Below, in pieces: positions 22,140 through 33,100 of a DNA stretch of 64,000 bases. Position numbers and translations under genes: made by a program. The stretch is from assembly GCA_023525975.1 (NCBI GenBank), contig CM042042.1, positions 7,385,501 to 7,449,500 of the forward strand, read 5' to 3'. Source of the DNA: Smallanthus sonchifolius (lineage: Eukaryota > Streptophyta > Magnoliopsida > Asterales > Asteraceae). The notes beneath the pieces are model-generated. The model searched no databases. It saw nothing but the letters and a program-made list of their open reading frames with translations, and was not told where the DNA came from. The first letter of the stretch is position 1. The number at the start of each line of letters is the position of its first letter.

Positions 22140-22756
22140 ATAATATTTAAAATGAAAACAAAAATCAACTATGATGACTTTAATTTAATTTATTTAAAAC
22201 TGTTTTACATAATAACTCTATATTTTGCGTTTCATTATTTACCAAAAATACAATTATTCTTTTCATTATATTCCATATTTTTGTTCCCTTATTTTTAGTA
22301 ACTGATATTGATTTTAAACTATATATGGTGTTTTTAATATATTTGACTTAAAAATGAGATTTTTTTTACCTTAAATGAAATTTATATTATTAACTTTTAA
22401 AATAAAATTAGAATTTAATATGTTTGACTTTTGTATTAAATGAAATTTATATCATTAACGTTTTCCAAAAATAAATTATTACGAATTACAAACCGTTTTT
22501 TATTTCTTGATTTTTTTTCAATTTTTCGTATCATTAATTTTCATATTTTAATGTCATTCATTTTAGCAACTGATATTGTTTAAAAATTATTTATAGTAAA
22601 TTTTAATTATTTCATTCCGATTAATTTGAAATCAAAAACATCCCACTGCTATTGATTTTTAATTATCTAGTGTTAGAACCCGTGTATTTAAAATGAAAAC
22701 AAAAATCAATTATGATTACTTTAATTTAATTTATTTAAAACTGTTTTAGATAATAA

Positions 22757-23547
22757 CCTATAAGATTATGTTCAGGTAAAAATGATTATAATTCTAAGAA
22801 GGGTAAGAAGGATTTTGGGCCATTAGATCAAATTGTAAAAAAGATTTAATGGTTGAGATTAAATTGTAGGAGAAAAAGTTGTTGGATGAGTATTTTAATT
22901 TTAGCCACTTTTGTTGACTTTTTATCAAGTCCTCCCCCCCCCCCTCTCATTTTTAAACGTTCATACATTTTACATACGACATTATATTTTTTTTTTAAAT
23001 TATACCATAAAAACGAGTGTTTTTTTTATCTTTAAAACGAGTATAGTGTCGTTATAAACAAAAACAATTTTTTTTTACATTTTCCAACTCATTGTGTAAT
23101 TAGCCAGGTCATTGTGTAATACAAGTTCATTGTGTAATTAGCCAAGTTATTGTGCAATACAAGTTCATTGTGTTATATGTATTTATCATCGTGTTTTACG
23201 TTTTTCAGCTCATTGTGTAATTAGTTAGGTCATTGTGTAATACAAGTTCATTGTGTAATACCACGTCTGGTCATTGTGTAATTAGTCAGTTCATTGTGTA
23301 ATACAAGCTCATTGTGTAATTAGTCAGGTCATTATGTAATACAAGTTCATTGTGTAATTAGCCAGCTCATTGTGTAATACAAGTTCATTGTGTAACTAGC
23401 CAGGTCATTGTGTAATACAAGTTCATTGTGTAATACACAATGACCATTATGCCCTCATTTAACAACATTAAAAGGACACATGTCAAGCCCAGAATCCTTC
23501 TTACCCTTCTTATTTTTAAAACCCTTTTTACTATAACCTAACCCTAA
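22757..23547. mobile_element. Foldback-type insertion inside the 545-bp array
   Basis: Interrupts one array unit between GATAATAAC and AACTCTATATT. Inverted ends: CTAAGAAGGGTAAGAAGGAT on the left and ATCCTTCTTACCCTTCTTA on the right, with weaker outer similarity (GTAAAAA...). It contains the ATTGTGTAAT minisatellite. Exact borders are uncertain by several bases because the target duplication is short (TAAC-like). Confidence 0.65.
23086..23446. repeat. ATTGTGTAAT minisatellite
   Basis: About a dozen or more TCATTGTGTAAT words separated by alternating spacers (TAGCCAGG and ACAAGT), giving a compound unit of about 38-40 bp with small deletions. It lies within the foldback insert. Confidence 0.85.
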
Positions 23548-24930
23548 CTCTATATTATGTGTTTCATTATTTACCAAAAATATAATTATTTTTTTCATTA
23601 TATTCCATATTTTTGTTCCCTTATTTTTATTAACTGATGTTGATTTTAAATTATATATGGTGTTTTTAATATATTTGACTTAAAAAATGAGATTTTTTAC
23701 CTTAAATGAAATTTATATTGTTAACTTTTAAAATTAGATTAAAATTTAATATGTTTGACTTTTGTATTAAATGAAATTTATATCATTAACTTTTTCCAAT
23801 AAATGATTACGAATTAAAAACCGTTTTTTTATTTCTTGATATTTTTTTCAATTTTTCGTATCATTAATTTTCATATTTTAATGTCACCCATTTTAGCAAC
23901 TGATATTGTTTAAAAATTATTTATGGTAATTTTAATTACTTCATTCTGATTAATTTGAAATCAAAACATCTCATTGCTATTGATTTTTAATTATCTAGTG
24001 TTAGAACCCTTGTATTTAAAATGAAAACAAAAATCAATTATCATGACTTTAATTTAATTTTTTTTTAAATTGTTTTAGATAATAACTCTATATTATGCAT
24101 TTCATTATTTACCGAAAATATAATTATTCTTTTCGTTATATTCCATATTTTTGTTCCCTTATTTTTAGTAACTGATATTGATTTTAAATTATATATATAT
24201 GGTGTTTTTAATATATTTGACTTAAAAATGAGATTTTTTACCTTAAATGAAATTTATATTATTAACTTTTAAAATGAAATTAGAATTTAATATGTTTGAC
24301 TTTTGTATTAAATAAAATTTATATCATTAACTTTTTCCAAAAATAAATGATTACGAATTACAAACCGTTTTTTATTTCTTGATATTTTTTTTCAATTTTT
24401 CGTATCATTAATTTTTATATTTTAATGCCATTTATTTTAGCAACTGATATTGTTTAAAAATTATTTATGGTAAATTTTAATTACTTCATTCTGATTAATT
24501 TGAAATCAAAACATCTCACTACTATTGATTTTTAATTATGTAGTGTTAGAACCCGTATATTTAAAATGAAAACAAAAATCAATTATGATAACTTTAATTT
24601 AATTTTTTTAAAACTGTTTTAGATAATAACTCTATATTATGTGTTTCATCATTTACCAAAAATATAATTATTCTTTTCATTATATTTCATATTTTTGTTC
24701 CCTTATTTTTAGTAACTGATATTGATTTTAAATTATATATGGTGTTTTTAATATATTTGACTTAAAAATGAGATTTTTTACCTTAAATGAAATTTATATT
24801 ATTAACTTTTAAAATGAGATTAGAATTTAATATCTTTGACTTTTGTATTAAATGAAATTTATATCATTAACTTTTTTTAAAAATAAATGATTACGAATTA
24901 CAAACCGTTTTTTATTTCTTGATATTTTCT

Positions 24931-26580
24931 TGTCTTTCACCCCAAGAATCAAATCCGAACATACTGTGATTTAGAACAAATAAAGAAACCATCAAATATC
25001 TAAAAACAACTAAAAATAATATTAACATCAAAGAAGCATGATCTACATTGTATAATTTGTAGAACTCATACCCTATCATCCTTCTATCCATCTAGATAAT
25101 AGTAATCAACATTTTAACATAAATAAACAATAAAATCTCATCCTTTCTTTAACTAATTCCTTCATATTTGACATTTTGACTACTATAATCTGATGTAGCC
25201 AATCTCTCCACCTTATCCTTATTCAATTTTCACATAAATTAATCTATAACTGTAACTTTAAAAGGTTTAGGGTAGTCAAAATACACTAATTTCAGGGGAT
25301 GCAAGTTCAAAATACAATAAGAATGTAAGATCGATTCAACATGATTATCATCAAATACTTAAATTTTATAAAGATTCACAACCTAACAAATTTGAGAATA
25401 GATTCAAAAAAATCTTCAGATTCAATGAGATTAAATATAATTATTAGAAAAAAACAGATGGATTCATAAAGGTATCTGCTGGACGGAGCATAAAAGGTGA
25501 TCGACGCTCCAATCGATTGTCCTCTGTTTGCTTTAAAGAATAAGTTGAAAAGAGATTCATAAAATATTCAAATTCAATGAGATTATACATAATAATTTCA
25601 TAAAAAGTGATCGATGCGTAAAGGTAAGATCGATGAAGAGTAACGATAACATACCGGTTCTTGATTTGATTTTGAAGTTCGGTTGTTGAAGATGAAAGAG
25701 ATAGAGCTTCGATCAGGAAGGCGATTAGGGTTTTGTTTTGAAAGGGAATGATGTGATAAAGGTCTCACCGGGTTTAAATGATTTTTATATGGTTTTAATC
25801 GGGTTGTTTTTAAACCCACTTCTCGACCCACGCGTAAACCTGTTTTCTGTCCGGTGGATCCAAAATGTGAGGTGAAACATGGTGCTGACAAGTGGCACCA
25901 AGTTTTACTTGTTTATTATATATGATAGATAGTGCATGAGTTAATGCATTTCCGACAGTTCTCAACTATAGTGTTGGTTCTCAAAAGAACACCTCTCTAC
26001 ACGCACATATATGAACATGTTTAATATAAAAACTATTTTAAGTGTAAAGTTGTTAAAGATATTGTAAAGAGATGACAAGATGTAGTTATGTAGTTGCATG
26101 ACCTCCTTATATATTATTATTAAAGTAATAACCATAAGTGTTATGTTGTTTTTTGCAATTCTTTAATTAAATTGGTTACGTAAAACCTTTTTGTTTTTTT
26201 AATCATTATATTCAGTGTTGTTGACGATTAATCTGGCTTTTTTTTCCTAGTTACGATCATTAAAAACATGTCAAACTCTTCAAATGCCGACTAATTTTAT
26301 TAGTGTCAAACTAAAATACTATACTAACTACATCTTTTATGTGTTCATCTTCAAACATCGTCCTATATTAGCATGAGTTTAATCACATCATTAAAGCTTC
26401 AAAATTTTCAACAAGGGCATAAATGAAGGTTAAAAAGAACATAAAAATCCTATCTTGTTGTAAATTTTGAAAAGTTTAATTACTAACTTTAACTGGGAGT
26501 CTTATTTTGTTTAATCAGAAATAATATTTGAAATGCATGTAGTAGACATTGAAATGAAAATGGTGAATTTTAAAGCATAA
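24931..26580. other. Spacer with a UTR-like stretch on the minus strand
   Basis: Between about 25600 and 25900 the minus strand looks like a plant 5' leader (AAAACCCTAATCGCCTTCC ... CATCTTCAACAACCG, then a possible donor GAACCG|GTATGTTATC), and it includes a 97-codon open frame without recognised similarity. It may be a captured gene start. The rest is AT-rich. Confidence 0.3.
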
Positions 26581-26805
26581 ACCATCTCCATCGGGGGCAC
26601 CCGGGGGAGGGGTATCTATGTGCCGATGTGAAAGAGATAGACGGGCGGGCGAGTAAGACGTAGTGAGGAGAGACAATCCGTCGTCAAAAGCTTCCTCGGG
26701 CGAGGGATGTGAGAGAGAGGGGATGGTCATATGTGAAGCTTCTAGCTTGGGTCCAACGTGGAGGAGGGATGGTGGCGCCCGTTGGGTACAACGATGGAGA
26801 TGATC
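26581..26805. mobile_element. Candidate MITE with CATCTCCATCG ends
   Basis: ACCATCTCCATCGGGGGCAC at the left and, inverted, GATCATCTCCATCGTTGTAC at the right enclose a GC-richer 225-bp body. Target duplication not resolved. Confidence 0.4.
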
Positions 26806-27465
26806 TAAGGTCCATTTTGAAGAAATGAAATAATTGGAGTAGTGTTTTACAATTACACCAAAAAAACCTTTTTTAGGAATTTTTAATTTTTTAAAGTTTA
26901 AATGTATTTCTACTTGATATTTATCATTTAAAGAATTTAAATAATGTATAATTTTAAACTTCTTTCCCCAAGTTAAAGAATTTAAATAACTTACATACCT
27001 ATGAAATTTGTTTGAACTAAATCTAATCGGTTGATGTAACATCTAAAAATTTAATAATGATTATTTAATGATAGTAGAATGTGATGTTATTAATAAATTA
27101 ATGATCAAATAATGTTATGGTATTTAAACTGAAATAAAAAATATAAAGGATATAAGTTACTAAAGTTATAAAGAAGTAAAGTCGAGAAGACTTATAATCA
27201 AGTGTCCCGATAATAAGACTAAGTGTAGAGATTTAACTAAAAAACGAAAAAGTGATTGTCATGTCACTGTTACGTAAGCAGTGAGGTTATTACTAACTAA
27301 ACTTTTAACAATGTGTAATGGTTTAACTAAAAACACAATTATTTTAAATTCTTTTTATATAAAAATGTGGATAAATAATTTGATAAGTTAATTGTGAGTT
27401 GGCTCCACACCCCAACCTCTTCACGCCCGTTAAACCCTTGGCACCCCTCTTCGCGCCAGCGTAGA
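26806..27465. other. AT-rich spacer to the left LTR
   Basis: No gene seen. It ends in GTAGA (27461-27465), the left target-site copy of the gypsy element. Confidence 0.6.
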
Positions 27466-27508
27466 TGTAACACCCAAAATAAAAAGAAAAGAAAATTTTA
27501 AAATTTCA

Positions 27509-27786
27509 CTCCCTCGCGGTACGCGAGGGAGATTTTGACAAAACCTCGCGGTACGCGAGGGGATTGCTTATGCGCCAGAAAATCATCTTCTCGCGGTACG
27601 CGAGAAGATTTCCAACCAAGCCTCGCGGTACGCGAGGGAATAGTACACGCGTCAGGACCAGAAAACACGTGTCATTCACCCTTGCCACCAGCCGACACGT
27701 GTCATGCTGACTCAGCACCGTTTGTGACACCTCATCCTCTCGCGGTACGCGAGAGATTTCCTTGGCCAGCCTCGCGGTACGCGAGG
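27509..27786 (+). promoter_or_regulatory. Six-hairpin array in LTR U3
   Basis: Six copies of CTCGCG-GTA-CGCGAG: 27509-27531 (10-bp stem), 27544-27560 (7), 27585-27609 (11), 27621-27637 (7), 27737-27755 (8) and 27770-27786 (7). The loop is always GTA. Stem extensions differ between copies (CTCC/GGAG, ATCTT/AAGAT, CT/AG) yet stay paired, which points to selection on, or copying through, the folded form. The last hairpin ends 16 bp before the TATA box. The same array is repeated in the 3' LTR at 34813-35090. Confidence 0.85.
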
Positions 27787-27802
27787 GACTGGAAAATCAG
27801 CC

Positions 27803-27810
27803 TATAAAAG
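27803..27810 (+). promoter_or_regulatory. LTR TATA box
   Basis: TATAAAAG in CAGCCTATAAAAGGCC, the only strong TATA box after the hairpin array. Transcription would start near 27832. Same in the 3' LTR at 35107-35114. Confidence 0.7.
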
Positions 27811-29044
27811 GCCTTCAACGGGATTGAAATTCTGTACAGTTTCCAAACATTCCTTATACACAAACCCGATCTCTCAAAACTCTACAACGTCCCGAAGCGC
27901 TGTTCAAGAATCCAACGAAACCCTGCTCAAGCCGTAGTTCCGTCCAAATCCCGCAAAGTAGGTATCGTTAAAACTATTCATATATATATAGCCGTAATTA
28001 TATATATATATTCTCTCATATATATTCTCGTTAATCGTGTCTTCCCTAGGAAGAAACGTGTCGAGGTTCTGCTCAAATTCAAGCCTACAACCCTACCAGC
28101 CATCAAAATCAAGGTGAACACGTTTAACGCTTTTCAAACGATAAAACCATTTTATTTACGAAAACGGCATGAAACAAATTAAATACTTTAATCATAAGGG
28201 TAATCTACGTGATAGCGTTCAGGCCATAAGCATACGTAGATTTGATCAAATGGTATACATGTGACGGGTGAAAGTCCGGTCCATGGCTGGGTACAGATCA
28301 TGAAAGGGGGTATCATAAGACTGAGGATATGGTTCCTTAGCAGATTATACGAGGGACGAGTTCCTGAGTATCATATAAGACTAAGAACAAGGTTCTTAGC
28401 ATCACGACCCTGGGAATAGGCTATCAGTCTGAGACATAGAGCTCAGCCAGTTGACCCCATGGCAGTTAACCCAGTGTATGTAGGTGGTATATATTTCAGG
28501 TGAAAAAGACTGCTGAATGTGTAGATTTACCATACAGAAACGTGCTTAAAAGCTTTAATTTGGTTTATGTTAGAAATCATTTTCGTGTCAGTTAAATGTG
28601 ATTCACCGGCTTTATGCTGATGTTCATTTTCAAAACGTTTTTCACAGGTAGTGAAAGAAATCATTAAATTCAGGGTGGTGCAGTAAAGACAAGATCTTTA
28701 GGCATATTTAAATCCCTGTGGCAGACTAATACAAGACCAAATGTTGGAACGGACGTAGATCCTAAACATTTTAAATGGCTTGTATTATATAAATTAATTC
28801 AGCAGATGTACATTATATAATAGACTTTTGAATGTCTATTATCATGAAATGAAAAGGGACGTGGATCCCAAGTTTTGATAAAAAGTACAGAATTAACCCT
28901 TGAGGTTATTTACATGACATTTCATTACAAAAAGGGCATCAAGTAAAAACAAAGACTTCCGCTGTCCAAATTTATGGGACCTCATTCAGATACCAGCATT
29001 GTCTCGCGACGCCCGGGCAGGGGTAGCCCGGGGTTGTGACAGGT

Positions 29045-29058
29045 TGGTATCAGAGCCA
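29045..29058 (+). other. Primer binding site (tRNA-iMet)
   Basis: TGGTATCAGAGCCA, complementary to the 3' end of plant initiator methionine tRNA, three bases after the 5' LTR. Confidence 0.93.
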
Positions 29059-29177
29059 CATTCAAGGGTTTTAGCAAAATTAGATACTTGTATGATAGTA
29101 TCTTAGCTTTAACCAATAGTTGTGCCTACTGAACGAACGGTAGGAAGATGCCTTTAACATAACCAATAAATTTCAGG

Positions 29178-29984
29178 ATGACAGATCCATACTATTATCC
29201 TTATAATTACCCAAACTACTTCCCTGGAGAATCATCTAATCAAGTAGTACCAAGCTATGATGATTATGTCCACTATCTACCGACCCCGGAGAATTGGAAC
29301 AGAATGGTCGCAGAACAAGTGGAGCAGACTCAAGCAAGGCTTGAACCTCTGAGAGAAGAATCAGAGTATTCAGTGGAAATGGAAGATTCAAGAGAATCTT
29401 TACGTACTGTTATGACATCTATGCCACTACCTCAATCGTTAGACATAGTATACCCTACCGGAACAATTCAAGAACATCCACCCAGTCCAAGTGAAGAAAC
29501 TCCACATTCAATTTCTGAATCCGACAAGGCTGCTGTTTGTGAAGGCAGTAGTGGAAAGTATTTCTTTGATCCTATTCCAGAACATCCCGTTTTCAAGGAA
29601 CCTTTCTTCTATGTAGATCCCTCCGATGGACGTCAGTATGCAACCGACGGAAAAGTCGTGTGGTCTGTTAACTCAGCATATCACGATCTTAGGATGGGAC
29701 ACAGGAAACCACCTCCTTGTTATGGATACCATGATGAACTGCCAAAATCAATTGATGAACACCTCGATCGTGCTCTTAGAGAGGCTGACGATCTACGTGC
29801 TGAACTGTACTTCACCAGACAAGTCGTAGTTAAAAACGAACAAACTATATTTGACTACGAACTAGCCCAGGAAGACAGGAAGTACGCAGAACAATGGGTG
29901 GCAGATCAGTTGATCCAGAAAGGTGCTATGACCGAGACCCTGGGGAGATTCTATCAAGATTTGGGAGATGTGCTTCTCGATTAA
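29178..29984 (+). CDS. Extra ORF upstream of gag (268 aa), unknown function
   Basis: Intact ORF between the PBS and gag-pol, ending 141 bp before the Gag start. I do not recognise a family. Visible: a Tyr/Pro-rich start (MTDPYYYPYNYPNYFPG), an acidic Ser/Glu/Pro-rich middle (about 60-120), a compact segment with FFYVDPSDGRQYATDGKVVW (about 140-165), and a C-terminal heptad-like helical stretch from LDRALREADDLRAELYF to EQWVADQLIQ (about 195-250), likely coiled coil. Net charge is strongly acidic. There is no signal peptide, membrane segment or zinc knuckle. Because it is the first ORF on the genomic RNA, Gag-Pol would need reinitiation, leaky scanning, an internal entry site or a spliced RNA. 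An open frame this long in a recently inserted element suggests use by the element, for example as a Gag accessory or RNA-binding partner; that is inference. Confidence 0.75.
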   Translation: MTDPYYYPYNYPNYFPGESSNQVVPSYDDYVHYLPTPENWNRMVAEQVEQTQARLEPLREESEYSVEMEDSRESLRTVMTSMPLPQSLDIVYPTGTIQEHPPSPSEETPHSISESDKAAVCEGSSGKYFFDPIPEHPVFKEPFFYVDPSDGRQYATDGKVVWSVNSAYHDLRMGHRKPPPCYGYHDELPKSIDEHLDRALREADDLRAELYFTRQVVVKNEQTIFDYELAQEDRKYAEQWVADQLIQKGAMTETLGRFYQDLGDVLLD

Positions 29985-30125
29985 AGTTAATGATAGTATT
30001 TGTATAATTAGCTAACTTTAAGTGATATAGATGCATATCTATATTTCTGTATTTGTAACAAATAGATGAAGTTTAAGCGATAATAAACTTCAAATTTTGA
30101 CCCAAATTCGTGCTTGTGTTCCTAG

Positions 30126-33100
30126 ATGTCTCAACAAAACAATGACAATAGCAGTCCATCTACCTACATTATCAAGGAAAAAGGAAAAGAAGTTAATAAT
30201 AATCCTGAAATAGCTACTCAACAACCAGAATTGCAACAACTGGTTAAACAAAGCATTAAAGAAATGCTTCCTGCCATAATAAAGGAAGTACAAGAGAACA
30301 TCAAAACTCCAAGCTATGTAACCTCTCATTCAAAAAGAACAGAAAACCCTCCGAAAACCAACACAGAGCAAGTAGCAAGCTCTCGTAGAACTCAAACCTC
30401 GAAAAGATCCAGAACATCAAGCAAAAAGTATTCTGAATCTGAAGAATCGTTAAATCTAAGCAGTGAGAGCTCAGAAGAAGAGAATGAAACAAAAAGGAAT
30501 AGACACAAAGGGTGTTCTTATAAAACCTTTCAGGACTGTAAACCTTATGAATTTAAGGGCACCGAAGGCGGTATTGCTACTCTTCACTGGCTAGAGAAGA
30601 TGGAGTCAGTAATAGCAATTAGCAAGTGTGCTAAGAAAGATCAAGTACTGTATGCTTCAAACTCCTTCAAAAATGAAGCGTTGGAATGGTGGAATTCAAT
30701 CATTTCTGCCAAAGGAAGGAGAAAGACCAATGCCATGGATTGGAAAGAATTTCGGGCAAAGGTGAAAAAGAAATTTTGCCCCAAGACTGAAAAAGAACAA
30801 GCTGAAAGAAAATTTCTGGAGCACCGAATGGTGGGTACCAATGATCGAGAGTATACTACCAAATTCTTTGAATATGCTCGATTGGCACCTCACCTGGCTA
30901 AACCCGAGTCGGTTCTCATAACTCGATATATTTACGGTTTAGTTCCAGAGATCCGTGATTTGGTGAAGGTTGTCTCACCAAAAACCATTGAGTCTACCGT
31001 AGAGCTGACCGGTACCATGACGGCTGGACTAATCAGAAATATAGAGGAAAAGAAGAAAGTCGAATCCTCTATAAAATCAAAAACCGAGGCCAAAAGATTT
31101 AGCAAGAACTTTGGGCAAAAAGGAGTTCCATTTAACAATCCACCATGCAAAACGTGCGGACGCAGGCATAGTGGAAAGTGTGTTTTTGAAACTCCATTCT
31201 GTAATTATTGCAAGGTCTCAGGTCACTCTACTGAGAATTGCTTCAAGAAAAAGGGAATAACTTGTTTTAGTTGTGGAGAGCTGGGGCACATCAGCACAAA
31301 TTGCCCTAAGTTTGCAAGGACCGGAAGAGCTGGAGGATCAGGAGCCAAGATCACTCCAGAAAACAAAAAGACCGTACGAGCTTTTGTCATGAATGCTAAC
31401 CAAGCTGAGAGAACGCCGGACGTAATTACCGGTACGTTTCTTCTTAATAATGTTTACGCTAAGGTCTTATTTGACTCAGGTGCAAACCGGAGTTTTATAG
31501 ATTATAATTTCTGTAATCTATTAAACGAACCATTAAGTCCCTTAGCTGAAACATATGAAGTAGAAACAGCGAACGGTGATTTGATAAAAATATCCCAATC
31601 ATTGAACAATTGTTACATTACATTGGCTGGTTTCACTATCCCAGTACAATTGTTACCAATGTCAATAACTGGCTTTGACATTGTTTTAGGGATGGATTGG
31701 TTATCCAACAACCAAGCCGAAATCCTTTGTAATCAACAAGTTGTAAAACTCATTTCACCAACAAACAAAACTCTAACTATCCAAGGTGATAAACCTACAA
31801 AACCTATCCAGATAATCTCCATACTTAAAGCAACCAAGTGCTTAAGAAAAGGATATCTGGCATGTCTGGTATCAATTACTGCCTTGGAAAAGGAGAAGAA
31901 GATAGAATCAGTACATGTAGTATCTGAATTCCCAGACGTTTTTCCTGAAGAACTGCCTGGATTACCACCAGAACGAGAGGTAGAATTTCGAATCAACCTT
32001 GTACCTGGTGCAACTCCAATTGCCAAATCCCCGTACAGACTGGCACCCACAGAAATGGCAGAACTCAAGAAACAATTGGATGAACTTCTTGAGAAAGGTT
32101 TTATACAACCAAGTTCTTCACCCTGGGGAGCCCCAATTCTCTTTGTTAAGAAGAAAGACGGATCAATGCGCATGTGTATTGATTATCGGGAACTGAATAA
32201 AGTTACCTTCAAAAACCGATACCCGCTTCCACGGATTGACGATTTATTCGATCAACTCCAAGGAGCTTGTCATTTTTCAAAGATCGATCTTCGTTCAGGT
32301 TATCATCAGTTGAAAGTGCATGATAACGACATCTCAAAAACTGCATTTCGAACACGGTATGGACATTTCGAATTCACGGTTATGCCATTTGGACTTACAA
32401 ATGCTCCTGCCGCATTCATGGACATGATGAATCGTGTCTGCAAACCTTACTTGGATAAGTTTGTCATAGTTTTTATTGATGACATACTTATTTATTCCAA
32501 AACCCAAGTTGAACACGAAACTCATCTTCGAACCATACTTGAACTTCTTCGAAAAGAGAAATTATATGCTAAGTTTTCCAAATGCGGATTTTGGTTAACG
32601 GAAGTACAATTTCTTGGTCATGTCATCAACGTGAACGGAATTCAAGTAGATCCTTCAAAAATCGAAGCTATATCCAAATGGGAAATTCCCAAGTCACCCA
32701 CCGAAATTCGTAGTTTTCTGGGATTAGCGGGATATTACCGCCGGTTCATTCAAAATTTTTCTCGTATAGCAATCCCACTCACATCCTTAACTCGGAAATC
32801 TGTAAAATACGAATGGGGACCCAAACAATCTGAATCTTTTGAAACCTTGAAACAAAAACTGACAAACGCACCTATATTATCCTTACCAGATGGTATTGAA
32901 GACTTCGTAGTTTACTGTGACGCCTCACATACTGGTTTAGGTTGCGTATTAATGCAACGCAAGAAAGTCATTGCTTATGCATCTCGTCAGTTGAAAATTC
33001 ATGAGAAAAACTACTCAACCCACGATCTAGAATTGGGCGCTATAATCTTTGCTTTAAAGTTATGGCGACACTATCTCTATGGGGTTAAGTTCACAATCTA

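Larger units (their letters stand above)
22140..24930. repeat. Tandem array of ~545-bp AT-rich units
   Basis: Landmark AAAATGAAAACAAAAATCAA recurs at about 22150, 22692, 24020 and 24566; the spacing is 542 and 546 bp except where a ~790-bp insert interrupts the second unit. Each unit carries in order TTTCATTATTTACC, TTTTTGTTCCCTTATTTTTA, GGTGTTTTTAATATATTTGA, ACCTTAAATGAAATTTATAT, CAAACCGTTTTTTATTTC and GTGTTAGAACCCGT. About 4-5 copies, the last broken off near 24930. No protein coding. Confidence 0.85.
27466..29041 (+). repeat. 5' LTR of gypsy element
   Basis: Starts TGTAACACCC and ends GGGGTTGTGACA. U3 (27466 to about 27830) holds six hairpins, two CACGTG boxes (27666-27671, 27696-27701), a 13-bp palindrome TGCTGACTCAGCA (27705-27717) and a TATA box at 27803-27810. 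R-U5 is unusually long, about 1.2 kb. Confidence 0.95.

Noticed and set aside
25598..25891. 97-codon minus-strand frame
   Set aside because: Looks like leader/UTR sequence with a chance open frame; no recognisable protein features.
27506..27807. Repeated palindromes resembling a CRISPR array, and 74- and 90-codon frames over them
   Set aside because: The sequence is inside a plant LTR and is duplicated in the other LTR; spacers are not uniform and there are no cas genes. The frames are LTR noise present identically at 34810-35111.
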